From the NCBI GenBank assembly GCA_028280485.1, contig JANQLS010000202.1, forward strand, positions 1 through 64,000: 64,000 nt of DNA, read 5' to 3'. Of this stretch, positions 30,130 through 41,105 are shown in pieces. The notes under the pieces were generated by a model. It saw only the letters and a list, made by a program, of their open reading frames with translations, was not told the DNA's origin and did not search any database. This DNA is from Planctomycetota bacterium. GTDB lineage: Bacteria; Planctomycetota; UBA8108; JACQVS01. The translations under genes and the position numbers were made by a program. Each line of letters opens with the position of its first letter. Within the stretch, counting starts at the first letter, position 1.

Positions 30130-31257
30130 TTAAGACAGAAAAGGCAATTCTACAACTTTCGCGACAAGATTTCCGCTATCTCCCGACAATTCTGTGTCGG
30201 GTTTTGCTGCTTTTCTCGAAAGCATCGCTAAGCCGACCCAGCCCAACTGGGGCGAACGGATCCAGGTCGACACTTGGCCAGTCTCTTTCTCTTCCAAATA
30301 CAATTTGTCCTGCGGCCGAAGGTGAGTCTCGGCAGGTTCTTCTTCTTTCCCCGCATTGTTGAGTCCTTCAATTGGCTGAATCCCCCTCAAAAGCCGATTG
30401 GACTGCCCGTACGTTCTCATTCTAGCCACAACTTCCTGACCTACATAGCATTTTGTGTAATCTAAATGAGAAGTCAGGTGGGCATCGGCAGGAAAGTGAT
30501 CTTCCGTAAAATCGATACCCATGATGGCTTTTCCGCTTTCAACCCTAAGGATTTCACTCACTTGAAGACCGATAGGGCTTCCGTCTAAAGCTTGGAGGGA
30601 TGAGGAGAAGATTTGAAAAAAGACCTCTCCCTGATCGGGGGAAGCGAGCACTCGAAATCCAGGCACTCGAAGGTTTTCATCCTTAAGCAACGTTAGTTCC
30701 CCACCTTCATATGTGGCATTGGATCTGCGAAGCGAATCCTGAGGTAGCTCTAAATTCTCGGTGAAAAGCTCTAAACATCGGGCAGCTTGAGGACCGTAGA
30801 GGCCGACCTGAATGAATTGGGAAGTGACATCCACGACCTCGATATCACTTAAAAATGCGTATCGATTTAATGACTTTAAAAACTCTTCACAAATGGGCTC
30901 TTCAAAATAAAGCGTAGCCTCGGTGCCCGACTCCCTAAAGAGGTTAAATCGGCCAAGGATTTTACCTTTGGCCGAAAGAAACAAGCATCTTTGCCCCTCG
31001 TTATCACCTAAGTCTTTTAACAGGTTTGAAAAAATCCCTTCCATGAATTCGAAGAGGTTTTCCCCCGTTAATTTCAATACCCCTTGATACGAAGCATCGA
31101 TCAAACCGACGGCTTTAGTAATCGCCTTATATTCATATTCAAGACTGGTGTAAAGCTGAGCGCGCTCTTGACCCAACCAGGTCGAATACTCAAGCCCTGG
31201 GGTTTGGTAAAAAGAATTGAATGGACTTTTGGACATCGAAAAAAATCTCGTGCACAA
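30130..31257 (-). CDS. ygfZ: Folate-binding YgfZ/GcvT-like protein
   Basis: GcvT-like N-domain; 'DYTKCYVGQEVVARMRTYGQSNR' related to the YgfZ KGCYxGQE signature. Confidence 0.8.
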   Translation of the reverse strand: MCTRFFSMSKSPFNSFYQTPGLEYSTWLGQERAQLYTSLEYEYKAITKAVGLIDASYQGVLKLTGENLFEFMEGIFSNLLKDLGDNEGQRCLFLSAKGKILGRFNLFRESGTEATLYFEEPICEEFLKSLNRYAFLSDIEVVDVTSQFIQVGLYGPQAARCLELFTENLELPQDSLRRSNATYEGGELTLLKDENLRVPGFRVLASPDQGEVFFQIFSSSLQALDGSPIGLQVSEILRVESGKAIMGIDFTEDHFPADAHLTSHLDYTKCYVGQEVVARMRTYGQSNRLLRGIQPIEGLNNAGKEEEPAETHLRPQDKLYLEEKETGQVSTWIRSPQLGWVGLAMLSRKAAKPDTELSGDSGNLVAKVVELPFLS

Positions 31258-31344
31258 GGTTAGTAAATGGAAGAACGTTCAATTTTCAACGTTCAATATC
31301 GAAGTAAAACCCTCGCTGCACCTTAAAAACAGTTTACGCCAGAG

Positions 31345-31367
31345 AAGCCCGAAGCTTTAGCGAGGGA
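31345..31367 (+). repeat. Type A palindromic repeat
   Basis: AAGCCCGAAGCTTTAGCGAGGGA. Confidence 0.9.
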
Positions 31368-31450
31368 TATATGAACGTTCCACATTCAACTTTCAACGTT
31401 CAACATCGAACAATAATCAATATTGCTCCTAAAATGGAGTATTCGCTTAG

Positions 31451-31475
31451 TAAGCCCGGAGCGTAAGCGACGGGA
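31451..31475 (+). repeat. Type B palindromic repeat
   Basis: TAAGCCCGGAGCGTAAGCGACGGGA. Confidence 0.9.
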
Positions 31476-31659
31476 TCAAATGAACGTTCAACCTACACCG
31501 GTCACCACAAAATCCCAATTGTGTTTCACGCCCCTGGACTGACTTTATGGGCTTCAAATTGAAGGGATCCATTCGTTTTGAATGCGAATTGTTCTTTTAG
31601 TTAGATCGACTCTAAACCCACTTATTCGCTTCGTACGGCTCGAAGGTCGAGCCTACCTA

Positions 31660-32829
31660 CTAAATCGAACTCACACTCGCCTTCGGTGGATTCTCAAGCC
31701 TCTTATAAGCTGCGTTTCTCTTTACTGGAGTAAAGCCAAACTCTTCAGCAGTTTTACGAAGAAGTTTTTCGGTAGCTTCGTGTTGGGCTCCGGCTGGAGA
31801 GATCACATTCTCTTCGATCATGACGCTACCTAAATCATTGGCGCCATACTTTAATCCGAACTTCCCTTCCTCCAAGCCTTGAGTCAACCAAGAGACCTGT
31901 AAGTTTTTGATGTTGTCTAAAAACAAGCGCGAAATCGCCATCCAACGCAAGTATTCCGGGACGGGCAAGCGATCAGGAATGATGCGCCCTAAGGGAGTGT
32001 TATCGGGTTGAAAGGTCCAAGGGATGAAAGAGATAAAACCACCCGTTCGATCCTGGAGATCGCGAATTTTTTCTAAATGTTGAAAGCGTTGGAGTTCGGT
32101 TTCTCCCATCCCGATCATCATCGTTGCAGTGGTGGGAAGCTCCACTTCGTGAGCGACTTCCATCACGTCTAACCACTCTTGGGAGTTCACTTGGCTTCGA
32201 CGTTTATTGCGAATGGCGTCCACCAAGATTTCTCCTCCTCCACCGGGCATCGAATCGAGGCCCGCATCCTTCAAGGCGGTAAGAACTTCACGATAAGACT
32301 TTGAAGTCACCTGGGAGAGTCCCCAAATTTCGGTCGGAGAAAAACAGTGCAAGTGGACTTCAAACTTCTCCTTAAGTTGTGAGAGAAGGTCCGTGTACCA
32401 ACTCAAGGGTAAATCAGGGTGCAAGCCACCCTGCATAAGGACACCACTGCCCCCCACTTCTAAGGTTTCGCGTACCTTTTCGAAAATCTCATCAAAGGTG
32501 TGAACGTAACCTTCAGGATCACCGGGCTTACGATAAAACGCACAAAACGCGCAGACGCAAGTACAGATATTCGAATAGTTCACATTGCGATCCACGACGT
32601 AAGTCACCACTCCATCGGGGTGGAGTTTCTGACGTAATTGGTCGGCTAACTCAAAAATTTCCTCGTTAGAAAGATGGAAATCTCCGTTCTCATCGCGCCC
32701 CGCTACCAGCGCCCATTCTTGAAGACTCAAGCGCTCAAACCGAGAAAGTTTCTGCTTGAGGCTATCCAGGCTAGGAAGCTGGACATCTTGAACGGCTGAC
32801 TCTAAGGATCGATCTTGTGAACAGATCAT
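31660..32829 (-). CDS. mqnC: Radical SAM cyclic dehypoxanthinyl futalosine synthase (MqnC-like)
   Basis: '[14 protein letters not shown]' CxxxCxxC-type cluster; MqnC-like '[13 protein letters not shown]' and '[20 protein letters not shown]'. Confidence 0.85.
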   Translation of the reverse strand: MICSQDRSLESAVQDVQLPSLDSLKQKLSRFERLSLQEWALVAGRDENGDFHLSNEEIFELADQLRQKLHPDGVVTYVVDRNVNYSNICTCVCAFCAFYRKPGDPEGYVHTFDEIFEKVRETLEVGGSGVLMQGGLHPDLPLSWYTDLLSQLKEKFEVHLHCFSPTEIWGLSQVTSKSYREVLTALKDAGLDSMPGGGGEILVDAIRNKRRSQVNSQEWLDVMEVAHEVELPTTATMMIGMGETELQRFQHLEKIRDLQDRTGGFISFIPWTFQPDNTPLGRIIPDRLPVPEYLRWMAISRLFLDNIKNLQVSWLTQGLEEGKFGLKYGANDLGSVMIEENVISPAGAQHEATEKLLRKTAEEFGFTPVKRNAAYKRLENPPKASVSSI

Positions 32830-33044
32830 AATGCTTAATTACTTGGTTCTTTGATTTGAATAACACAATGGAAAGGGACGGGGGATTGAGGGGCGTTCGC
32901 CCCCAGTAGCAAACCCCTGATTCTAACCGAAATCATAATGAATTGGGGCCCCAAATCAAGTAACCGGAATTTCACCCGCGAATTCACCGAAAAGGCCAGG
33001 AAAGTGGGAGCACCGATCCGCCCCAAATACAATATTCGCAAGGG

Positions 33045-33067
33045 AAGCCCGAAGCTTTAGCGAGGGA
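33045..33067 (+). repeat. Type A palindromic repeat
   Basis: AAGCCCGAAGCTTTAGCGAGGGA. Confidence 0.9.
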
Positions 33068-33161
33068 TCAGATGAACGTTCAACATCGAATTATTTGCCT
33101 TCCCAACAAACCTACAATTTTCAAAGCTTTAAGTAGAAAATTAATCCTCAGTATCCCTTAG

Positions 33162-33186
33162 TAAGCCCGGAGCGTAAGCGACGGGA
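33162..33186 (+). repeat. Type B palindromic repeat
   Basis: TAAGCCCGGAGCGTAAGCGACGGGA. Confidence 0.9.
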
Positions 33187-33272
33187 TCGAAAAAACGTTC
33201 AACGTTCAGCATCGAACAATTTGCCTTCACAACGCTTCTTTGAAGTTCAGAGCGTTGAGGCCGCTTCACCCC

Positions 33273-33322
33273 ACAAAAAAAAAGCTCGCCCTCAGTCTTC
33301 ACAGAAGACTGAGGGCGAGCTT
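33273..33322 (-). terminator. Intrinsic terminator (minus strand)
   Basis: AAGCTCGCCCTCAGTCTTC-ACA-GAAGACTGAGGGCGAGCTT with an A-run on the plus strand (T-run on minus). Confidence 0.85.
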
Positions 33323-33358
33323 GGATTCTCAGAAAGAAATCAGACTTATTAGCCAGTC

Positions 33359-35665
33359 TTATTTCCTCGGCGTCGTCGCAGGATTGTACTGACCTTGACG
33401 CTTTTGAGTCACGGTGACCTTCTTGATTTGATCACCAGGTTGGAGCTTCTTCAAGACATCCAAACCCGAGATGACTTTCCCGAATGGGGTATAAACACCA
33501 TTCCAGTAAGGAACGTCGTTGAGGCAGATCATGAATTGACCACCCGCTGAATCCGGCACGGGCTTCCCGTTCGCATCCATCTCCAAACACATGGTGAGAA
33601 CACCCGCCTTATGAGGCTTCGTGTTGTTGGCGGTTTCACTGGCGATACTGTATCCAGGTTGTCCCTTGTCAGAGTTATTAGGAGATCCGGTTCGTACGTA
33701 GTATCCATCCGCGCGATCGAGAATTTTCATCGAGGGGCTGGCAGTGTAGTAACCATTTTCAGCTAAGTTAACGAAGTTGGCGACTGTGTTACGGGCGTCA
33801 TCTTGGTAGAGTTCCACGGTCATCGATCCTTTGCTGGTTTCGATGATGGCTTGAGGAAGTTCTCGACCTTCGATGATTTTTGCCGTACTGGCTGTCTCTT
33901 GAGAGGTACTGGATTGAGTGTTCGATTGAGAAGTTGTTCCCTGAGAAGAAGCGGCTTTCTCAACCAACTCAGTAATTTGAGCACCAGCGACACTCTGAGG
34001 AGCATCGATCTTGCTGACGATGCTTACAGAGTCGATCGTCATGGTTCGACGTGAGATCAACTGATCTAAGATCTCTTGGCCTTCGACGAGCTTTCCGATG
34101 GGAACGTGTTGATCGTCCCAGCTGGGCTGACGCATCAAGCTGATGAAGAAGACACTTCCCGCTTCCCGGCTTCTTCCCCGAGCAGAAGCACGGGTGGCGA
34201 GTGAAAGCGTTCCCTTATCGTGAGGGATTTTTGATTGGTTGCTAACAAGGGCTCGACGATTTGGACCACTGGTACCGTCGTTTCGAGGACAGCCACCGCG
34301 GATGAAATTGTCTTTTCGAATGTCGAACATTCTCAAGCCATCATAGTATCCATCATTGACCAGACGTGAGAAATGGCGCACTCCTTGGAGTTGACGCTTC
34401 GAATCCAAGGCAAACCAAACGGGCTTGGTCTGACCTTTGAAAGTCATTTTTGCGTAGTATTGCTTCGAGGGTGAAGCGACCTCGTAAATACTGAGTGGGA
34501 CTTCCCGAGCTGAAGGGTAGGAAACTCGGTTGAAAGATTCATAAACGCCTTTAACTCGCACGCGAGATTTCGACAAAGTGCCCGTTACGGCTTTGTAAGC
34601 ATCACCTAAATTGGCGACTTCACCGGGGAACTGAGCGTTGAAGTTCTTGGTAAGGTTTTCGAGTGACCAAGAGAGCCAGTACCGACGGTTCGATTTTAAT
34701 TCTTTGAAGTAATCGTGAAGTAAAACGGTTCGACCAGTAGAAGAACGGCTGGGGAGATCCACGATAAAATTAGCTGGCTTAGTAGCGCCTTTCGTATCGA
34801 TCACCGCCTGATTACCATCTTGGTCTCTCAGTCCGAGACCCAATCCCCAAAGGCTGGGATCGAGTACTTTAGCGTCTTCTTTTCCAAGATTCGAAATCTG
34901 AATACTCACTTCGATACCACCTTTCGGGGGAATCGAGCGACGAGGAACTTCTAAGATGATGCTGACTCGGGATTGAGGGATAAAGACATTGGGAGTGACA
35001 GGAGGGTTGGGAGTTGCGGGAACACTGGGAAGAGTGATCGTCGAAACTTCAGTTTTGGTCTCTTGGGGAACGAGAGTATTGGTGTTGGTTTTCGTTTGGG
35101 TATTCGTTGTCGTTCCGTGGTTGTGACCTTCATGCGGGTCTTTTTTGACCGGCGTAGAAACGGTAGGATCTTTTTTGGGATCCTTCGTAGGCGTTAAGTT
35201 GGGCTTATCAGGTGTAGGGTTGTTTCCTTTAGGCCCTTTAGCTTTCGTATCTCGTTTTTGTTCGACGAAAATCAAGTGCCATCCGTAAGGGGTTCGGACG
35301 GGTTCCGAAACTTCACCATCGCTCAATTGAAAGGCAGCTTCAGAAAACTCGGGAACAAATTTGTTCCGGGTGTTCCAACCGAGGTCACCACCGGATCCCT
35401 TAGTGACGGGGTCCATCGAGTGATTTCGGCAAACTCGGATAAAGTTATTTCGGTTGACGCCCTTATTGACGAGCTCATCGAGAGCTGCTTCGGCCTCAGC
35501 CCGTTTTCTAACCAGAATGTGACGAACTTTAATCTCTTCGGCACTGGAAGCGACGGTAGGGAAAACAAATCCCGCGGCGACGAGAATAAATGCAAAAGTT
35601 AAGAGCCCGCGAGGGATTGCTCCCAAGGCTTCAAAACCACATTTTTCGGCAGCTGTCCTGAACAT
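33359..35665 (-). CDS. Secreted multidomain peptidyl-prolyl isomerase: parvulin plus two cyclophilin-like domains
   Basis: 'VRHILVRKRAEAEAAL...SGGDLGWNTRNKFVPEFSEAAFQL...PYGWHLIFVE'; two cyclophilin-like blocks in the C-terminal half. Confidence 0.85.
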   Translation of the reverse strand: MFRTAAEKCGFEALGAIPRGLLTFAFILVAAGFVFPTVASSAEEIKVRHILVRKRAEAEAALDELVNKGVNRNNFIRVCRNHSMDPVTKGSGGDLGWNTRNKFVPEFSEAAFQLSDGEVSEPVRTPYGWHLIFVEQKRDTKAKGPKGNNPTPDKPNLTPTKDPKKDPTVSTPVKKDPHEGHNHGTTTNTQTKTNTNTLVPQETKTEVSTITLPSVPATPNPPVTPNVFIPQSRVSIILEVPRRSIPPKGGIEVSIQISNLGKEDAKVLDPSLWGLGLGLRDQDGNQAVIDTKGATKPANFIVDLPSRSSTGRTVLLHDYFKELKSNRRYWLSWSLENLTKNFNAQFPGEVANLGDAYKAVTGTLSKSRVRVKGVYESFNRVSYPSAREVPLSIYEVASPSKQYYAKMTFKGQTKPVWFALDSKRQLQGVRHFSRLVNDGYYDGLRMFDIRKDNFIRGGCPRNDGTSGPNRRALVSNQSKIPHDKGTLSLATRASARGRSREAGSVFFISLMRQPSWDDQHVPIGKLVEGQEILDQLISRRTMTIDSVSIVSKIDAPQSVAGAQITELVEKAASSQGTTSQSNTQSSTSQETASTAKIIEGRELPQAIIETSKGSMTVELYQDDARNTVANFVNLAENGYYTASPSMKILDRADGYYVRTGSPNNSDKGQPGYSIASETANNTKPHKAGVLTMCLEMDANGKPVPDSAGGQFMICLNDVPYWNGVYTPFGKVISGLDVLKKLQPGDQIKKVTVTQKRQGQYNPATTPRK

Positions 35666-36127
35666 GAACCTGCTCCGTTATATGAGTTGATTGATAAAGG
35701 TAGAAAATGTAATGGAACGATATGAATTCTTGGAGAATTCAAGCAACCCGGGAAAATGAGGGGGAAACCCGCAATTAAAGATCCCAGGTAATGTGAGAGT
35801 ACCCCGAAAATCTAAAAGCCGGAAACAAAGTAAGAAAATTGTTCCAAACCTCTAAATCCCCTTTAAATCCATCTCAGAGAGAATATCTAAGCTATTATCT
35901 TTAAATGAATAACAACACTCTCGAAAACTGAATTCACGATAGAAAAAGAGCTTTCGAAGTTAAAAAGCTGCGTCATTCAAAGGCAATTACAAGGTGCTAT
36001 CACTTTGATATACGGCGATCCACCATGATCTATTTCTGAGTTTTGGAGGGCGAAAATTATAACAGAACTCAGAATCTTGTCTATCGATACTGAGGCCCTA
36101 TTCTCATCTTCGGTTGACGGAATCGGA

Positions 36128-37753
36128 CTACTCCTGAGCCAATTCGATCAGCAATCTCACTGGGGCCCCCGTGGCCCCTCGAGGGGAATATCCTTCGGTG
36201 CGGTCACTCCAAGCCGTTCCGGCGACATCTAAGTGACACCAGGGAACTCCTTCGATAAATCGAGCGAGGAGTGCGGCTGCAGTGGTGGCTCCGGCGTACC
36301 TTCCCCCTGAGTTCTTCATATCGGCCGTCGCGCTCCGAATCTGATCAAAGTATTCTTGATATAAGGGAAGCTCCCAAACCCGTTCCCCTGACTTAGCGGC
36401 GGCTTTTCTAATTTTATCTGCCGCTTCGGGTTCATTGGTGAAGAGGCCGCTCACTCGATCGCCCAGAGCGACCATACAGGCTCCGGTGAGAGTGGCGATA
36501 TCGACGACCAGCTCCGGCTTGTATTTCTTGGAATAATCGAGGGCATCCGACATGATCAAGCGCCCCTCGGCATCGGTATTGACCACTTCGATCGTCAATC
36601 CCGAACGAGTTTTTAGTACATCCCCGGGTCGAGTCGCATTTCCATCGATCATATTCTCTGCGGCCGGGATCAGTCCGATAACGGGGCGAGCAGGCTTCAA
36701 TTGCCCGACAGCCGATAATGTGGCGAGGACGGCTCCCCCACCTGACATATCCATTTTCATGTCGACCATGCCACCCGCAGGTTTGATCGACAATCCACCC
36801 GAATCGAAGGTCACAGCCTTCCCCACTAAAACGATAGGAGGACGCTTTCCCGCCGGGCCAGTGGGCTCATATTTGAGGATGATCAGTTTACTGGGAGAGG
36901 AGCTCGCCTGTCCGACACCGATCAATGCTCCCATACCTTCTTTTTCGAGAGCTTTCGCATCGAGAACTTGGCAAGAGAGGCCACTCTTCTTAGCAACGCT
37001 GCGAGCCTTCTTAGCCAGATCGTGAGGCCTCAAAGCATTCGCCGGCGTATTGGATAGATCGCGAGAGAGGCTGACGGCCTCAACGACGATCTCGGCTTTA
37101 GCGAGTCGATTCTTCACCCGGTTGATCCCCGTGGTCAATTGGGGGCTGAAGAAAACTTCAAAATCAGGCAGGTCTTTCTTTTTCTTCTCAGTATGAAATT
37201 CTAAATACTGATAGGAACCTAATCCCCAACCTTCTGCGGCCGCACCCACGTACTCTTGCAAATCAGTGGCTACGGTCGGAGGAACAACTCCCGCATCAAA
37301 AGTTAATTTGGGTTGGTAGGCTTTAACGGAACGTTGTCGCCAATAGCCTTGGTTGACATCGACGATCCAACGAGCCGATTTATTTTTTCGAAGAGAATTT
37401 GGAAGAAGTCGAGAAACAGTACCGAAAGCTTTTCTTAGCTTCTCTGAGTTGAGCTGATCTTTCTTCCCTAAACCGATGGCGATGACGGTGACCCTCTTTT
37501 GTCCTATGGATTCGTGAATCCGAAGCGACTGTCCGAGACGACCTTCAAATCCTTCACCCTCTGCTTGCTGAGCCAAAGACTTGAGAATGGCAGCAGCGCC
37601 GCCGGCTTTTCCTAAGCTGGCTTCGAGTGAACTTTTCGAAAACTTTCGGGAATCGTCCTGAAAGCTTGTGAGAAGAAATAGGGAATCAGAATTCGATTTT
37701 CGACTTTGGGTCGTAACACGTGCTTTCATCCAGCTCTCGTTTCGGTTTCTCAA
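36128..37753 (-). CDS. pepA: Leucyl aminopeptidase (M17)
   Basis: NTDAEGRLIMSDAL signature. Confidence 0.95.
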   Translation of the reverse strand: MRNRNESWMKARVTTQSRKSNSDSLFLLTSFQDDSRKFSKSSLEASLGKAGGAAAILKSLAQQAEGEGFEGRLGQSLRIHESIGQKRVTVIAIGLGKKDQLNSEKLRKAFGTVSRLLPNSLRKNKSARWIVDVNQGYWRQRSVKAYQPKLTFDAGVVPPTVATDLQEYVGAAAEGWGLGSYQYLEFHTEKKKKDLPDFEVFFSPQLTTGINRVKNRLAKAEIVVEAVSLSRDLSNTPANALRPHDLAKKARSVAKKSGLSCQVLDAKALEKEGMGALIGVGQASSSPSKLIILKYEPTGPAGKRPPIVLVGKAVTFDSGGLSIKPAGGMVDMKMDMSGGGAVLATLSAVGQLKPARPVIGLIPAAENMIDGNATRPGDVLKTRSGLTIEVVNTDAEGRLIMSDALDYSKKYKPELVVDIATLTGACMVALGDRVSGLFTNEPEAADKIRKAAAKSGERVWELPLYQEYFDQIRSATADMKNSGGRYAGATTAAALLARFIEGVPWCHLDVAGTAWSDRTEGYSPRGATGAPVRLLIELAQE

Positions 37754-37767
37754 TCAGCTTCATTAAA

Positions 37768-37845
37768 CGTAGCCAAATTCGCCAGAATTTGGGGAGTTTC
37801 AACTTAGATTGTTTGTTCCCCCAAATTCTGGCGAATTTGGCTACG
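37768..37845. repeat. REPIN-like inverted pair of GTAG-headed hairpins
   Basis: CGTAGCCAAATTCGCCAGAATTTGGGG with a perfect 27-bp reverse complement; each arm folds as CCAAATTC-GCCA-GAATTTGG. Confidence 0.8.
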
Positions 37846-37933
37846 GGTGATTTTGGTGTGGAGAGGGTACATCACAAGGCCCTGGTTCTCAACTGGGGAG
37901 GCGCCCTTTGCCATTAAATCGAGATCGAGAGAT

Positions 37934-39112
37934 TCAGTCTCGAAGAATGTTTTTTGAGATGACGAGCCTTTGGATTTCACTGGTTCCTTCACCGATCTCC
38001 AAAAGCTTCGCATCGCGGTACAAGCGTTCGAGGGGGTACTCTCGGGAGTAACCGTTGCCCCCTAAGATTTGAATTCCCTCTTTACAGCACTTGACCGCCA
38101 TCTCGGAAGCGAAGAGTTTTGCCATCGCCGCTTCGGTCGTGTGATCCATTCCAAGCATTCTTCGCCGAGTAGCGTCGTAAACCAGTAAGGTAGCGGCGTG
38201 AATGGAGGTCGCCATATCGGCGAGCTTCATTTGAATCGCCCCGAGATTGGAGATGGGCTTCCCGAAGGCTTTTCGCTCTTGGGAGTAGGCCTTCGCGTGA
38301 TCCAAAGAACAACGAGCGAGTCCGATCGCCAAGGCTCCGATGCCGATGCGGCCCCCCTCCAAAGTCTTCATAAAATTGACGAATCCTTCGCCTTCTTTTC
38401 CCAGAAGGTTTTCCTTAGGAACACGGCAATCTTCAAAGATCACCTCGCAAGTATCTGAACCCCGAAGTCCGAGCTTTTCTTCCTTCTTACCGATCTTTAA
38501 GCCTTCCGTTTCTGCTTCGATAATGAAGGATGAAATCCCGTGGACTCCAGTGTTCTCTTTAGAGGTCCGAGCGGTGGCGACAAACACGCCCGCGCGTGAT
38601 GCATTCGTGATGTATAGCTTCGATCCATTGAGAACGTAGTGATCTCCATCCAAAACCGCCCGAGTCTGAGTGGCACCAGAATCACTACCAGCACGCGACT
38701 CCGTCAAGCCGAATGAACCTACTTTTTCACCCGAGGCTAAAGCTGGGAGATAACGTTCCTTTTGTTCTTCCGTTCCGAATTGAAGGATCGGTAAGGTCGC
38801 CAAGGAAGTGTGAGCCGAGACGGCTAAAGCGGTGGCCCCACACGCGTACGCGAGTTCTTCGATCATCAGAATATAAGAGATGAGATCAGCCCCGACTCCC
38901 CCGTACTCTTCAGGAACGGGCAGGCCTAAAAATCCCATTTCCGCTAATTTTTGAAAATGATCTTCGGGGAATTGACTGTCTTCATCAAACTGAGCTGCAT
39001 GGGGCGCAATTTCAGCTTGAGCGTATGCTTTCACTGCATCACGGAGATCTTCTTGCTCCGGAGTCCATTGAGTGACGACTCGTTCTTGACAACCGATTTC
39101 ATCGACTTTCAT
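37934..39112 (-). CDS. Acyl-CoA dehydrogenase
   Basis: '[19 protein letters not shown]', '[38 protein letters not shown]'. Confidence 0.95.
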   Translation of the reverse strand: MKVDEIGCQERVVTQWTPEQEDLRDAVKAYAQAEIAPHAAQFDEDSQFPEDHFQKLAEMGFLGLPVPEEYGGVGADLISYILMIEELAYACGATALAVSAHTSLATLPILQFGTEEQKERYLPALASGEKVGSFGLTESRAGSDSGATQTRAVLDGDHYVLNGSKLYITNASRAGVFVATARTSKENTGVHGISSFIIEAETEGLKIGKKEEKLGLRGSDTCEVIFEDCRVPKENLLGKEGEGFVNFMKTLEGGRIGIGALAIGLARCSLDHAKAYSQERKAFGKPISNLGAIQMKLADMATSIHAATLLVYDATRRRMLGMDHTTEAAMAKLFASEMAVKCCKEGIQILGGNGYSREYPLERLYRDAKLLEIGEGTSEIQRLVISKNILRD

Positions 39113-39891
39113 TTTAATACTTCCTTTCGATGTTCGGCGATTCCCTCGATCAGTTCTTTGAGGCCCGATCCTCGAATGGCTTCGGTTAAATAAACTTTAG
39201 GTTCCCAGCCGCTCTCTTGCTGAGCCCGACCTTGAAAATGACTGCGGTCACTCAGTTGCTGGTGAAAACGTTCGGCGGAGGCGTTATCCGCTCGATTAAC
39301 AACGAAGATGTGAGCGATTTCTAAGATCCCCGCTTTAAGAAGTTGAACTTCATCTCCTTGTTCAGGAGAAACAACGACCAAGACGGTATCGACGAGCTCT
39401 CTAACGGCAAGCTCCGATTGCCCGACTCCCACGGTCTCAAGAAAGATCCAAGGGTAGCCGGCAGCTTCTAAAATTTTGGCTGTCCAGAGAGATTCGTTTC
39501 CAATCCCTCCCGCTTCCCGGTGAGCGAGACTTCGAAAAAACACTCCGGGATCATCAGCGAGTTTAAATCCCGCAAGGCGTACTCGATCGCCGAGGAAGGC
39601 TCCGCCAGAAAATGGACTCGAAGGATCACTCGCAACGATACCTACGCGTTCTTCTTGTTCACGAAGTTCGCGAGATAGGGCAGCGACTAAGGTACTCTTC
39701 CCGACTCCGGGTGGTCCCGTGATACCGATGCGATGGGATTGCCCTCGCGGTCGACTTTCTAACCAAGTTCGAAGCTCTTCTCCCACGGAACTCTCTGAAT
39801 CTAAAACGTGAGTGATCGCGCGGCCGATCGCGAGATCATCCCCTCGTTCAATACCTTCGATGAGTTGGGAAGCGTTGTCTACAGATACCAT
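39109..39891 (-). CDS. meaB: MeaB/ArgK-family GTPase (short form)
   Basis: [48 protein letters not shown]. Confidence 0.88.
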   Translation of the reverse strand: MVSVDNASQLIEGIERGDDLAIGRAITHVLDSESSVGEELRTWLESRPRGQSHRIGITGPPGVGKSTLVAALSRELREQEERVGIVASDPSSPFSGGAFLGDRVRLAGFKLADDPGVFFRSLAHREAGGIGNESLWTAKILEAAGYPWIFLETVGVGQSELAVRELVDTVLVVVSPEQGDEVQLLKAGILEIAHIFVVNRADNASAERFHQQLSDRSHFQGRAQQESGWEPKVYLTEAIRGSGLKELIEGIAEHRKEVLK

Positions 39892-39896
39892 CTCGA

Positions 39897-41048
39897 TTAA
39901 GCTCCTAAGACACTCCGCGCGATCACCAATCTTTGGATCTCACTGGTGCCTTCATAAATTTCAGTGATCTTTGCATCGCGGAAGTAGCGCTCGACATCGA
40001 AGTCTTGGCAGTACCCCGCTCCCCCATGAACTTGTACAGCGTCAGTCGCCGCTTGATTCGCAACCTCAGAAGCGCAGAGCTTCGCCATCGCCGCGGCTTG
40101 AGTGTGATCTAAGCCTTGATCTCTCAACCATGCCGCTTTATGAGCGAGGAGTCTCGCGGACTCGATGCCCACGGCCATGTCGGCGACTTTCCACTGAATC
40201 GCCTGGAAGTCGGCGATTTTCTTTCCGAATTGCTCGCGTTGATTCGCGTAATCACGGGAGTCTTCCATACAAGCTCGGGCGATTCCGATGGCTTGAGCCG
40301 CAATTCCGATACGTCCTCCGTTGAGGGTATCCATCGCAATCTTGAACCCTTCGCCTTCTTCCCCCAATCGATTTTCCACGGGTACTTCGAGGTCATCAAA
40401 ACTTAACTCGGTAGTTTCTGAAGCTCGAATCCCCATCTTCAATTCTTTTTTGCCGACATTGAAACCAGGAGTTTTAGGATCGACTAAAAAGGCTGTGATC
40501 CCTTTACTTCTCAAACTCGGGTCTAAAGTCGCGAAAACGATGACGAGGCCGGCGAACGTTCCGTTGGTAATCCAAGCCTTCTGACCGTTGAGAACGTAAA
40601 CGTCCCCTTTACGCTCGGCTTTGGTTTGAATCGAAACGGCGTCACTACCGTAACCGGGCTCCGTGAGAGCATAAGCTCCGAAGCGTTCACCGCGAACCAT
40701 CTCGGGTAGGTAGCGTTTTTTTTGTTCCTCCGATCCAAACTTAACCAGAGGCCCTGAAACTAAGGAATTGTGAACGGAGAGAGCCACGCCCGTCGAGGCA
40801 CACGCTCGATTGATTTCTTCTAGGGCTAAGCAGAGGGCTCGATTTCCGAGCTCAGCCCCACCGTAAGCTTCTGGAACTAAAAAGCCTAAGAAGCCAAGCT
40901 CGGCTAAACCTTGAAGGTTTTTCATCGGCATCGATTCGGTACGATCAGCCTGACGAGCTCGGGGCTTGATCTCGTTTTCAGCGAAATCATGAGCTGTTTT
41001 TTGAATGAGTTGTTGCTCTTCAGATAGTTGAAAATCCATATCATCCAT
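39897..41048 (-). CDS. Acyl-CoA dehydrogenase
   Basis: 'GAYALTEPGYGSDAVSIQT', '[40 protein letters not shown]'. Confidence 0.95.
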   Translation of the reverse strand: MDDMDFQLSEEQQLIQKTAHDFAENEIKPRARQADRTESMPMKNLQGLAELGFLGFLVPEAYGGAELGNRALCLALEEINRACASTGVALSVHNSLVSGPLVKFGSEEQKKRYLPEMVRGERFGAYALTEPGYGSDAVSIQTKAERKGDVYVLNGQKAWITNGTFAGLVIVFATLDPSLRSKGITAFLVDPKTPGFNVGKKELKMGIRASETTELSFDDLEVPVENRLGEEGEGFKIAMDTLNGGRIGIAAQAIGIARACMEDSRDYANQREQFGKKIADFQAIQWKVADMAVGIESARLLAHKAAWLRDQGLDHTQAAAMAKLCASEVANQAATDAVQVHGGAGYCQDFDVERYFRDAKITEIYEGTSEIQRLVIARSVLGA

Positions 41049-41105
41049 CCCGCTGAGTGTGGGCTACAAGAAAGGGATGCTGTGAATGCAAAGATCTCTC
41101 TTCGA

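Noticed and set aside
31345-33186. Composite transposon around mqnC
   Set aside because: Flanking repeats are short direct repeats of a dispersed family; no transposase or target-site duplication is visible.
31345-33235. CRISPR array
   Set aside because: Repeat units are intergenic, few, unevenly oriented across the window and not separated by uniform spacers; no cas genes in the window.
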